Below, in pieces: positions 41,101-48,254 of a stretch of DNA of 64,000 nucleotides. The stretch comes from Candidatus Pyrohabitans jungbluthii. GTDB taxonomy: Archaea > Hydrothermarchaeota > Hydrothermarchaeia > Hydrothermarchaeales > BMS3B. The notes beneath the pieces are model-generated. The model worked only from the letters and a program-made list of their open reading frames with translations, did no database searches and was not told the origin of the DNA. A program made the position numbers and the translations under genes. The stretch covers positions 124,001 through 188,000 of the forward strand of contig MTMD02000008.1 of assembly GCA_002010065.2 (NCBI GenBank). Reading direction: 5' to 3'. Numbering within the stretch: the stretch's first letter is position 1; every line of letters starts with the position of its first letter.

Positions 41101-41358
41101 ATGTCTGTAGGTCCAATTTCACAGTACTGGGATTCTATAAAACTGGGAGGAAGATCTGTCCATAAGGTGGCTATTGCTTTACTCATTATTGGAGCAATTT
41201 CTTTTCTGGGGTGGTATATTCAAAAAACGTCGCATGCTCCGTTAATTCCCGCTCAAATTAGGGGCTATCCCCCATGGTTCTATGCGGTTGTCATAAGCTG
41301 GCTTATTGTGATAACATATCTTATCTTTTTGGCTTTAACAAAAAAAATGCAAGGGTAA
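41101..41358 (+). CDS. Small membrane protein with two transmembrane segments
   Basis: An 85-residue protein with hydrophobic segments at about residues 22-40 (VAIALLIIGAISFLGWYI) and 59-80 (FYAVVISWLIVITYLIFLA), joined by a 20-residue loop rich in Pro. No family is recognised. AAAGGTGAA immediately before ATG 41101 is a good ribosome site. It is probably co-transcribed with the CoaD-like gene. Confidence 0.6.
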   Translation: MSVGPISQYWDSIKLGGRSVHKVAIALLIIGAISFLGWYIQKTSHAPLIPAQIRGYPPWFYAVVISWLIVITYLIFLALTKKMQG

Positions 41359-41391
41359 TATTACAGGGTGCATACAATCTTAAAGCTTTTC

Positions 41392-43086
41392 TCAGAAGAT
41401 ACTCTTCAAAAACTTTGCGAAGAGGGCAAGCATCCTCTTTATCTTCAGCCCCTGTGACCAGTCCAGCTCCCGGCGGTCTATCATCAGCCTTTCCCTCAGC
41501 TCGTAGAGGGAAGCCTTCACATGCTCCTCCCCCAGGGTGCCCTGCCTTCTATGCGTATCTACAAAGCGGATCATCTCCTTGGATATTGCTATTCTCTGCT
41601 CTATTTCCCTTAAGGTATCCTGGGGTATTAGTCCAGCGTTCGCCTTTATCTCGGCAAGCCTCAAAGCTGCATCGTAGGACAGGTTGACTATGTCATCTTT
41701 GCTCAGGTGACTTGTGCGGTAACTGAGAAAGTCCTTCCAGGTAAGTCCGCGGTCAAGCAGCGAGTAGTGGTCCATGAGCGTATGCGCATATTTAACAAAG
41801 CCATACGCCTCTGGATTCTCGTAGGCGATTGAACCCGGGTCGAGGAAGGGTGCGTAGGGCGAGATGAAGGGTAGAAGTCTCCCGCCGCGGTGCTCCTTCA
41901 CTAAACTTTCAGCCAGCTTTAAAGTGGTGTCTATGCTCTCCTTAGTCTGCCCTCCTAGACCAATCATAAAGTACAGGTCAAATTGCCTGCAACCTGCGTC
42001 GAAGGCTTGGGTGAGCATCTTCATTAGCGCGGCGTTAGAGTAATTCCTGCCTATGATTTCCCTAACCTTCTCGTCCCCAGACTCTGGGGACATCTCTATG
42101 GTGAAGTCGTCCACGCTCCTGCCCAGCTCTTTCATAAATCCTCGCGATGGCGGTGCAAAGAACTCGAATATCAGGGGAATGTCCACCTTCTCCTTTTTAA
42201 GAAGCTCAAGCACGCGCATGCCGTATTGCTCGCCGCCAATAGCTAAATCGCCAAGAATAAACGCCGGCGCCTTGAACTCCTGTATTTTGAGAATGTCCTT
42301 CACCACCATCTCGGGCTTGCGGAAGGCAACGCTATGGCGGTTGCAGACTCTCGCATACGCGTAAGCCGAGCCCCCACAGGCTATGCAGGCGCTCTCACAG
42401 CCTTTGCGGGTGAGCACCGCCATTATCGGCCTTTCCAGGAACTCGTAGAAGGGCAGGATATCCAAACTTCGCGTCCTCAGCATGCTTTTGAAAACATAGT
42501 CATAGTCGAGGGAGAACTCGTCTAAATTAGCGGGCACATAGCGGATGGGGTTTACCCTAACCCGGGAACCCTCACGGTAGCTCAAGTTTGGGACATCGCT
42601 GAGCTTCCCTTTACCCGAGATGGCATCCATGAGTTGCACAAATGGCTTTTCCGTTGAGTCTCCGCGGAGAACAAAATCCACCTCAGGCACATTAGTTAGA
42701 AGCTCTTCATGAAAGTAGCTCGAGGAGAGGCCACCCATTATCACGGGCACATCCTCGTGAATCTGTTTGCACAGCCTTGCCAGGTTTATCGCACCATGAA
42801 CATGTGGCATCCAGTGGAGGTCAATGCCAAAAGCCTTAGCTCGCATCTTTTTAATATACGCCTCTGGATCAAAGTTTGTGTCGCGGAGCATCCGCAGCGC
42901 CAGGTTAACTATTCTTACGCGGTACCCGTGCCTCTCCAGCGTCGAGGCTATAGACACGAAGCCTATAGGATACATCTCAAATACGGGTGTAGAAGGCACC
43001 AGGTCGTTTATCGGTCCCCAGAGGATGGGCCTCTCACGAAAGTCGAAGATGCTCGGCGGGTGAAGCAGAATAAGGTCAGCCTTCAT
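41392..43086 (-). CDS. B12-binding/radical SAM domain protein
   Basis: A roughly 564-residue enzyme with an N-terminal cobalamin-binding-like Rossmann half (ILLHPPSIFDFRER through VIMGGLSSSYFHEELL). The radical SAM half carries the cluster motif CESACIACGG (C-x3-C-x2-C plus context) and IEMSPESGDEKVREIIGRN. It resembles the Ta0216-type B12-SAM family, whose substrate is not known to me. The C-terminal 120 residues form a helical tail. ATG 43086 follows GGTGCTAAGC; ATG 43095 is three codons upstream. Confidence 0.8.
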   Translation of the reverse strand: MKADLILLHPPSIFDFRERPILWGPINDLVPSTPVFEMYPIGFVSIASTLERHGYRVRIVNLALRMLRDTNFDPEAYIKKMRAKAFGIDLHWMPHVHGAINLARLCKQIHEDVPVIMGGLSSSYFHEELLTNVPEVDFVLRGDSTEKPFVQLMDAISGKGKLSDVPNLSYREGSRVRVNPIRYVPANLDEFSLDYDYVFKSMLRTRSLDILPFYEFLERPIMAVLTRKGCESACIACGGSAYAYARVCNRHSVAFRKPEMVVKDILKIQEFKAPAFILGDLAIGGEQYGMRVLELLKKEKVDIPLIFEFFAPPSRGFMKELGRSVDDFTIEMSPESGDEKVREIIGRNYSNAALMKMLTQAFDAGCRQFDLYFMIGLGGQTKESIDTTLKLAESLVKEHRGGRLLPFISPYAPFLDPGSIAYENPEAYGFVKYAHTLMDHYSLLDRGLTWKDFLSYRTSHLSKDDIVNLSYDAALRLAEIKANAGLIPQDTLREIEQRIAISKEMIRFVDTHRRQGTLGEEHVKASLYELRERLMIDRRELDWSQGLKIKRMLALFAKFLKSIF

Positions 43087-43185
43087 GCTTAGCACCGCGA
43101 AGTTTTGGTTATGGCAACAAAGCTATCGTTGAGAAATTGGAAAGTGTTAGGGAGTATGCTAGGTTTTGTCAAAAATAGATAGATA

Positions 43186-43257
43186 TGGGCCTGCCGGGAA
43201 TTGAACCCGGGCCGCGGGGTCCGAAGCCCCGCAGTCTATCCACTAGCCTACAGGCCC
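43186..43257 (-). tRNA. trnR: tRNA-Arg (anticodon TCG)
   Basis: Read on the minus strand, the acceptor arms GGGCCTG and CAGGCCC pair fully, the anticodon stem is CGGGG/CCCCG with loop CTTCGGA, and the T arm is CCGGG-TTCAATT-CCCGG. The anticodon TCG corresponds to plus-strand positions 43222-43224. No intron is present and the 3' CCA is not encoded; base 43186 supplies the discriminator A. It begins 3 nt after the stop codon of the Trm112-like gene, so it probably comes off the same primary transcript. Confidence 0.95.
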
Positions 43258-43260
43258 CAT

Positions 43261-43536
43261 TTAGCAAAGGTCTTCGCGCAGCTCATCTGGAAGCATGTGG
43301 GGGATGTCGTCAATTATTGGATACCACCTGCCACATTCGAGGCACAGGAGCACCTCACCCTTTATGGGCTTGAGCTCGCCCGAACACTTCTTGCACCGCT
43401 CAATCTTGCACGCCTTTGCGTAAAAGCGCAGGTTGCAGCTCTCGCAGAGCAGGAAGTCTTCCTCCTTGCGGTACTCTACATCCCCCTTGCACATGGGGCA
43501 CGCGAGGATCTCAAGGAGTTCGCTGTTTATCGGCAT
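43261..43536 (-). CDS. Trm112-like zinc-ribbon protein with an inserted second ribbon
   Basis: The 91-residue protein starts like Trm112/COG2835 (ELLEILACPMCKGDVEY) and ends like it (ECGRWYPIIDDIPHMLPDE), but a CESC...CKKC segment of about 30 residues lies between. The result is four CxxC pairs, enough for two zinc sites, plus a terminal Cys. Trm112 proteins activate methyltransferases that modify tRNA, rRNA or release factors. Placement directly before a tRNA gene is suggestive only. It overlaps cobY by 26 bp. Confidence 0.72.
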   Translation of the reverse strand: MPINSELLEILACPMCKGDVEYRKEEDFLLCESCNLRFYAKACKIERCKKCSGELKPIKGEVLLCLECGRWYPIIDDIPHMLPDELREDLC

Positions 43537-44116
43537 TTAAAATCCTCCTTATCTCGTCTGCTTTTTTAATGTCTTCCAGGCTGTTAACATTTACAGCCAA
43601 TCTGATATTTTCTGTTATATAAATCTCCTCCTTGCCTTCGAGATTCCTACCATTCACCACGTTTACCCCTGTGGGCACTAAATTGCCCATCACCAGCGTG
43701 GGAGTTAGCCCATAGCGGCGAAACACGCTTATAGGTACCAGCACCGCGAGCGCAGGCGAATCTCTGCGCCGGTACTCGCTTGCCACCTCCTCAATTTCCT
43801 GCGCTCTCAGCAGCGGAAGGTCAGAAGCCACGAGGAGGGTTGCTCCAAGACCAAGCACTTCAACAGCGAAGCGCAGGTCGGCAACGTAGCCATGTCCGGG
43901 TGTGGTTACAACCTCGACGCCAGTGTTCTTCAAAAACTCTGCTGTTCGCGGAGTATACGCAGTTGTGGCAGCGAAAATACGCTCTATGCTCCTCGCTCCG
44001 CTGAGTGCGGCAAGTACATGTGCTACCAGAGGCTTGCCATTAAACTCCAGCAGGGGCTTCTCCACCTTCAGCTTTAACCTCGTGCCCCTGCCACCAGCCA
44101 TTATCAGAGCATCCAT
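43511..44116 (-). CDS. cobY: Adenosylcobinamide-phosphate guanylyltransferase, CobY type
   Basis: CobY is the archaeal GTP:adenosylcobinamide-phosphate guanylyltransferase, replacing bacterial CobU. The nucleotidyltransferase signature ALIMAGGRGTRLKLKVEKPLLEFNGKPLV is split here as ALIMAGGRGTRL and EKPLLEFNGKPL, with VASDLPLL as the metal-binding region. The ATG at 44116 overlaps the cobS stop as TGATG; GTG 44119 is possible. Its product is the CobS substrate, so the two steps are coupled. B12 is needed by the neighbouring B12-SAM protein and by methyltransferases. Confidence 0.92.
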   Translation of the reverse strand: MDALIMAGGRGTRLKLKVEKPLLEFNGKPLVAHVLAALSGARSIERIFAATTAYTPRTAEFLKNTGVEVVTTPGHGYVADLRFAVEVLGLGATLLVASDLPLLRAQEIEEVASEYRRRDSPALAVLVPISVFRRYGLTPTLVMGNLVPTGVNVVNGRNLEGKEEIYITENIRLAVNVNSLEDIKKADEIRRILNADKQRTP

Positions 44117-44844
44117 CACACCAGCACCAGCATTGCAACAAGCCGCGAAATCTCGTTCACAGCCCCGAACACATCTCCTGAAATTCCGCCGAAGAGCCTG
44201 TGAGAAGCTTCAACGATGAAAAGCGTGACAGCTGCGACGAGAAGGAGCACAAGCAAAGCGCTCTCCCAGGCGATGGCAAGGAAGGGGAGGTAGACCAGGA
44301 GGCTGAGGAGCATTATCTTGTGGTTACCTCGAAGCACGGTCACGAAGGCGGAGCCCATACCTGAGTGGCTGCTCTGCCTGGCTGCGTAGCCTGCGAGCAC
44401 CATCGCAAACTTGGCTGAAGCCTCTCCCACCACCAGGATGGTAAACATGCCCTTGGCTTCGTATAGCGCCAGGTATGTCAAGAGAAGCACAAAGAAGCCT
44501 GCGCCGAAGGCAGCGACGCCATGGCTAATGTCGTGCATCGCCTTAAGGCGAGCTTCTCTGCTTCCGCGCACCATTGCGGCGTCTGCAATGTCAAGAAGAC
44601 CATCTAGGTGATGAAACCCCGTTAGAAGAAAAAGCACGAGGAGTGCCACACCTGCGGCGATGCTGCGGGGGAGAAAATAGAGCGATGCAAAGGCAACAGC
44701 ACTCGCAACGAGGGCAATCATCACACCCGCCACAGGGAAGAGCCACGCTGCCCGTGCTACTTCCTCATAGCTTTTAAAGCCCATCCTTACCGGAAGAATG
44801 GTCAGAAAACCCAGACACTTTCTGAGTTCCCTTAGAGGGTTCAT
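44116..44844 (-). CDS. cobS: Adenosylcobinamide-GDP ribazoletransferase (cobalamin synthase)
   Basis: CobS joins the lower ligand nucleoside to adenosylcobinamide-GDP in the membrane. The family motif GFHHLDGLLDIADAAMVRGSREARLKAMHD is represented by GFHHLDGLLDIADAAM and RLKAMHD. About six membrane helices fill the 242 residues. It is the first gene of the set cobS-cobY-Trm112-like-tRNA-Arg. The nearby sensory operon is on the same strand, ending 24 bp upstream. Confidence 0.94.
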   Translation of the reverse strand: MNPLRELRKCLGFLTILPVRMGFKSYEEVARAAWLFPVAGVMIALVASAVAFASLYFLPRSIAAGVALLVLFLLTGFHHLDGLLDIADAAMVRGSREARLKAMHDISHGVAAFGAGFFVLLLTYLALYEAKGMFTILVVGEASAKFAMVLAGYAARQSSHSGMGSAFVTVLRGNHKIMLLSLLVYLPFLAIAWESALLVLLLVAAVTLFIVEASHRLFGGISGDVFGAVNEISRLVAMLVLV

Positions 44845-44868
44845 GAGATGTACTCTACGAAGGTGTAT

Positions 44869-45957
44869 TTAAGCCTGCTCCCTCTTTGGGAGCTTGACAT
44901 AGAAGATGCTCCCCCTGGGCGAGTTATCCTCAACCCATACCTCGCCACAATGGAGTTCCACTATGCGCTTGACTATAGCCAAGCCTATGCCGGTGCCCTT
45001 CACTCCAGCTTTGTCGAAGCGGGTAAACCTGGAAAAGATGCTCTCCTTGTACTCGTCGGGTATCCCTTCGCCCAAGTCTGCGATGCTTGTAATGCAGAAG
45101 CCGCCCTCCTCCCACACCCTCACGGTGATGGGACTCCCCTCGGGTGAATACTTTAGAGCGTTAGAAAGCAGGTTTGAAAAGGCCTCCTTTATAATCTCAT
45201 TCCCGATTATTCGCCCTTCTGAGTCCTTGATAAAGCTCACCTCTCTGCCTTCCATAAGAGGTGAATATTCCCTGAGGACCTTTTCCCAGAGCTCTGAGAG
45301 ACTTACTTCGCTCTTCTCCAGCGTCTCGATGCTTTCCAGCTTTGATAGCTCTTTAACATCCTCTATGAGTTTGATTATCTTGTTGAGATTCCTCTTCACA
45401 GCCTTGATGTACTCAAGAACCTCCTCATCCTTGCAGGAAGCCTCCATGAGTTCTGCAAAACTCATCGCAAGCCCTGCAGGATTCATCAAGTCGTGATGCA
45501 GGATGTCTATCAAAAGCTCCTTGAACTTGTTGCTCTTCTCAAGCTTTGCATTTGCCTCCCGTATTTCCTCCTCTAACCTGCGCTTCTCCTCCTCAAGGCG
45601 ATGCTTCTCAAGCGCGTCTTCTATCACCTTCTTTATCTTGGAAAAGCTGGATACCGACTTAACTATGTAGTCGGCGGCGCCTGATTTCATCGCTCTGGTG
45701 GCGATCTCCTCATCACCCTGCCCGGTGACCATTATCACAGGCAAGCGATGGCGATTGACAATCTCACCAAGTATCTCAAGACCATCCTCCCCGCGCAGGT
45801 TGTAGTCCAGAAGTATTATATCGAAGCCTTCCCTCTCAAGCAGGGCTCTTGCCTCATCCCAGCTGCCAGTTCCTCTTACCTCAGCATACCCTTTAAGAGC
45901 CCTGTTCACGAGTAATATATCGTCCTCATTGTCCTCTATATACAGAACCTTTATCAT
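44869..45957 (-). CDS. Hybrid histidine kinase: receiver domain followed by HisKA and HATPase
   Basis: A soluble 362-residue kinase. Residues 1-120 are a receiver with phospho-Asp51 (FDIILLDYN), Thr in VMVTGQG and Lys in DYIVKS. Residues 120-150 are coiled coil. The phospho-acceptor is His155 in an atypical H-box HHDLMNPAG, and the ATP-binding N/G boxes (NLLSNALKYS, DLGEGIP, GTGIGLAIV) follow. It starts at the base after the response-regulator stop, in one operon with a CxxCH sensor kinase. The H-box matches that of the kinase at 61.6 kb, suggesting paralogues. Confidence 0.9.
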   Translation of the reverse strand: MIKVLYIEDNEDDILLVNRALKGYAEVRGTGSWDEARALLEREGFDIILLDYNLRGEDGLEILGEIVNRHRLPVIMVTGQGDEEIATRAMKSGAADYIVKSVSSFSKIKKVIEDALEKHRLEEEKRRLEEEIREANAKLEKSNKFKELLIDILHHDLMNPAGLAMSFAELMEASCKDEEVLEYIKAVKRNLNKIIKLIEDVKELSKLESIETLEKSEVSLSELWEKVLREYSPLMEGREVSFIKDSEGRIIGNEIIKEAFSNLLSNALKYSPEGSPITVRVWEEGGFCITSIADLGEGIPDEYKESIFSRFTRFDKAGVKGTGIGLAIVKRIVELHCGEVWVEDNSPRGSIFYVKLPKREQA

Positions 45958-46398
45958 CTACTCCACGACCGGCGGCTGATTGGTAACTATCCAGTAGAGC
46001 TGGATATTTTTTATTGTTTCCATAAAGTCTTTAAAATTTATGGGCTTTACGATGTAGCTATTTGCCCCCAAGTCATAACAGGTTTCTATATCTATGTCGT
46101 TTTTTGATGTGGTAAGCATAACCACAGGAATTCTTCTGAGAACCTCTCTTGACTTTATGTACCTCAGCACCTCGATGCCGTCCACCTTTGGAAGCTTCAG
46201 GTCAAGAAGAATAAGCCCGGGGTGGGGGGCATCTCCCCTCTCCACACGCTTTAAGAACTCCAGCGCCTCCGCGCCGTCTCTTGCGACATGTATCTTATTC
46301 CCGAGGTTGTTCTTTTTGAAAGCCCGCAATGTGAGTTCAACATCATCTTGACTGTCTTCAACAAGCAGTATCTCTATCGCGCTGACCCTGTCCATCAT
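45958..46398 (-). CDS. Stand-alone response regulator (receiver domain)
   Basis: A 146-residue receiver-only protein of the Rcp1-like type. The acidic pocket is LLVEDSQDD, the phospho-Asp is in LILLDLKLPKVDG, Thr in VMLTTSKND and Lys in SYIVKPINF. No output domain is present, as is usual for archaeal regulators. The ATG at 46398 overlaps the kinase stop by 4 bp and has AAGGAGGTGAAG upstream. It probably carries phosphate between the sensor kinase and the hybrid kinase. Confidence 0.92.
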   Translation of the reverse strand: MMDRVSAIEILLVEDSQDDVELTLRAFKKNNLGNKIHVARDGAEALEFLKRVERGDAPHPGLILLDLKLPKVDGIEVLRYIKSREVLRRIPVVMLTTSKNDIDIETCYDLGANSYIVKPINFKDFMETIKNIQLYWIVTNQPPVVE

Positions 46399-47831
46399 CG
46401 CTTCACCTCCTTGGGAAGGGTGAAATAGAAGGTAGATCCCTCCCCCGGTGTTGACTCCGCCCATATCTTTCCACCGTAGGTCTCGACGATCTTCTTAACC
46501 ATGGCGAGCCCCACGCCTGTTCCTTCGTACTCGTCCTCGCGGTGCAGTCTCTGAAATATATCAAATATTTTGTCGTGGTAGCGCATGTCAAATCCTATGC
46601 CATTGTCCTTCACATAGAATAGGTAGCGGTCGCCTTCATCGCGGTAACCGATCTCTATTTCCGGCACCTCCTTGTCGTTGTACTTTAGAGCGTTTGATAT
46701 AAGGTTGGTGAAAATCTGATAAATTCGCTGCTTCTCGGCGTTCTTTATCACAGGAAGCTTTTCGGCTATTTTTATTTTTGCATTCTTCTTGTTTATCTCG
46801 TAGCTGTTGTCCTCCAAGGCAAGAGCTACCACCTCTGCTACGTTCACATCTCCCCGTACCAAGTTTATCCTCCCTATCCTGGAGTACTCAAGGAGCTCAT
46901 CTATGAGCACACCCATCTTACGCGCGCTTGAGATTATCCTATCAAGGTAGTGCTTTGCATCACCATCCAGAGTGTCGCCGTAATCCTCGAGGAGCGCAGT
47001 GGAGAAGCCCTCGATGCTGCGCAGGGGAGCCTTGAGGTCGTGGCTGATGGAGTAAACAAAGCTTTCTATCGCCTCATTTTTGCGCTTGAAACTCTCGCTT
47101 AGGGACTTCCGGAGGTTGTTGAAGGCGGTTGCAAGCATGCCTATTTCATCGCGCGATTTCACGGATATATCCTCTACTTCCTCCCCCTTCTGAATCTCCT
47201 TTGCGCTTCCTTCCACCTCCTTAATCAGCTCCTTTAAGGGTGTGCTGACGATTTTTCTGCTGAGGTAATAAACCACAACTAGGATGGAGATGGTAAGAAG
47301 CTGAAGGGTAACAAGTATGTAAAAGAAGTTTCTTTTCATGGCCATTGCTATGTCCCCATAGGGCGCAACAACGCTAACACTCCCCCTCAGCTCACCTATT
47401 TGATAATCGGGATGACAGGATATGCACCTCTCGTTTGTGTATAGCGCTCTTAGATACCTGAAGTAGCGGGTTCCGTCCTCAGCGGTTACCACCGTGTAGT
47501 ACTCAGATGTGTTCTTCTGCTTGAACATCTCCATGACACGCTTTTCCAACTCATCCGGGGCGTTTGCAGGATTTACAGGCTCGAGAGAGGTCTGCTTGAG
47601 TTTATATCCAGTAACCTCGGTGAACTCCGAAGCAACGCGAGAAATCAGCTTATGGTCTTCAATCTGAATGAGAAGCTCGGAGATGGTGCGTGAGCGCTCA
47701 AGAATCTGCTCATCGAGGCTGCGCTTCTGATAGTTGAAAATTATTATGCTTCCAGCGGAGGAAATTCCAATAATCACTACTGTAAGTGCAAGAGCCAGCT
47801 TTGTTCCTATGCTGAGGTCTCTCAGATTCAA
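46395..47831 (-). CDS. Membrane sensor histidine kinase with DUF3365-type extracytoplasmic domain and CxxCH heme motif
   Basis: The 478-residue kinase has TM1 (about residues 11-33), an extracytoplasmic DUF3365/Tll0287-like domain with CISCH at about 136-140, TM2 (168-189) and HAMP. HisKA has His264 in SISHDLKAPLRSIEGF, and an HATPase domain ends it. CISCH is the canonical covalent heme c motif, so redox or gas sensing is likely. I chose TTG 47831 because GGAGG lies 7 nt upstream and a TATA box (TATAAAAAAT) about 30-40 nt upstream; the open frame extends 26 codons. It heads the three-gene sensory operon. Confidence 0.85.
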   Translation of the reverse strand: MNLRDLSIGTKLALALTVVIIGISSAGSIIIFNYQKRSLDEQILERSRTISELLIQIEDHKLISRVASEFTEVTGYKLKQTSLEPVNPANAPDELEKRVMEMFKQKNTSEYYTVVTAEDGTRYFRYLRALYTNERCISCHPDYQIGELRGSVSVVAPYGDIAMAMKRNFFYILVTLQLLTISILVVVYYLSRKIVSTPLKELIKEVEGSAKEIQKGEEVEDISVKSRDEIGMLATAFNNLRKSLSESFKRKNEAIESFVYSISHDLKAPLRSIEGFSTALLEDYGDTLDGDAKHYLDRIISSARKMGVLIDELLEYSRIGRINLVRGDVNVAEVVALALEDNSYEINKKNAKIKIAEKLPVIKNAEKQRIYQIFTNLISNALKYNDKEVPEIEIGYRDEGDRYLFYVKDNGIGFDMRYHDKIFDIFQRLHREDEYEGTGVGLAMVKKIVETYGGKIWAESTPGEGSTFYFTLPKEVKR

Positions 47832-47979
47832 AGAGATGCCTCCGTTTATATAATTTTTTATACCGAAATACTGATTTATTGAAACAAATTTCACTTGTGC
47901 GGTCTCCACGCAGGAAGAGAAAATGGAATGCAGGATTTATTAAATAGCTGGGGAGAATACCACACCGGCAGGAAGTTGT

Positions 47980-48228
47980 CTAACCACCTGACACAGGAGG
48001 GAAGAAGGCAATCTCATCCTCGTCCTTAATTCCTTGCTCCGGCTGCGCCACTTCGTGATTCACAGAGACAAAATAATTTCTTCCCTCGAAGGCTTCGGTG
48101 AGCGCAGGAAAGCGCTGCTTCAGCGCCTCTATAACGTCGCTAACCTTTGCCCCTTCTTTAACCTCAAGCTCAACCTCTGCAACGCCAGCCTTCTCGCGGA
48201 ACCAGGCGAAGAGCTTCACCTTTACCAT
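47980..48228 (-). CDS. MoaD/ThiS-family small sulfur carrier, C-terminal Gly-Gly
   Basis: An 82-residue beta-grasp protein starting VKVKLFAWFREKAGVAEVELEV and ending FFPPVSGG, typical of MoaD. It would carry sulfur as a thiocarboxylate, for molybdopterin or tungstopterin synthesis or as an archaeal SAMP modifier. ATG 48228 is where the family begins; ATG 48237 is three codons upstream. The gene lies just after the Lhr helicase gene on the same strand. No MoaE is seen in this window. Confidence 0.85.
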   Translation of the reverse strand: MVKVKLFAWFREKAGVAEVELEVKEGAKVSDVIEALKQRFPALTEAFEGRNYFVSVNHEVAQPEQGIKDEDEIAFFPPVSGG

Positions 48229-48254
48229 CGCTTTCATAGCCCAGGTTAACGTTG

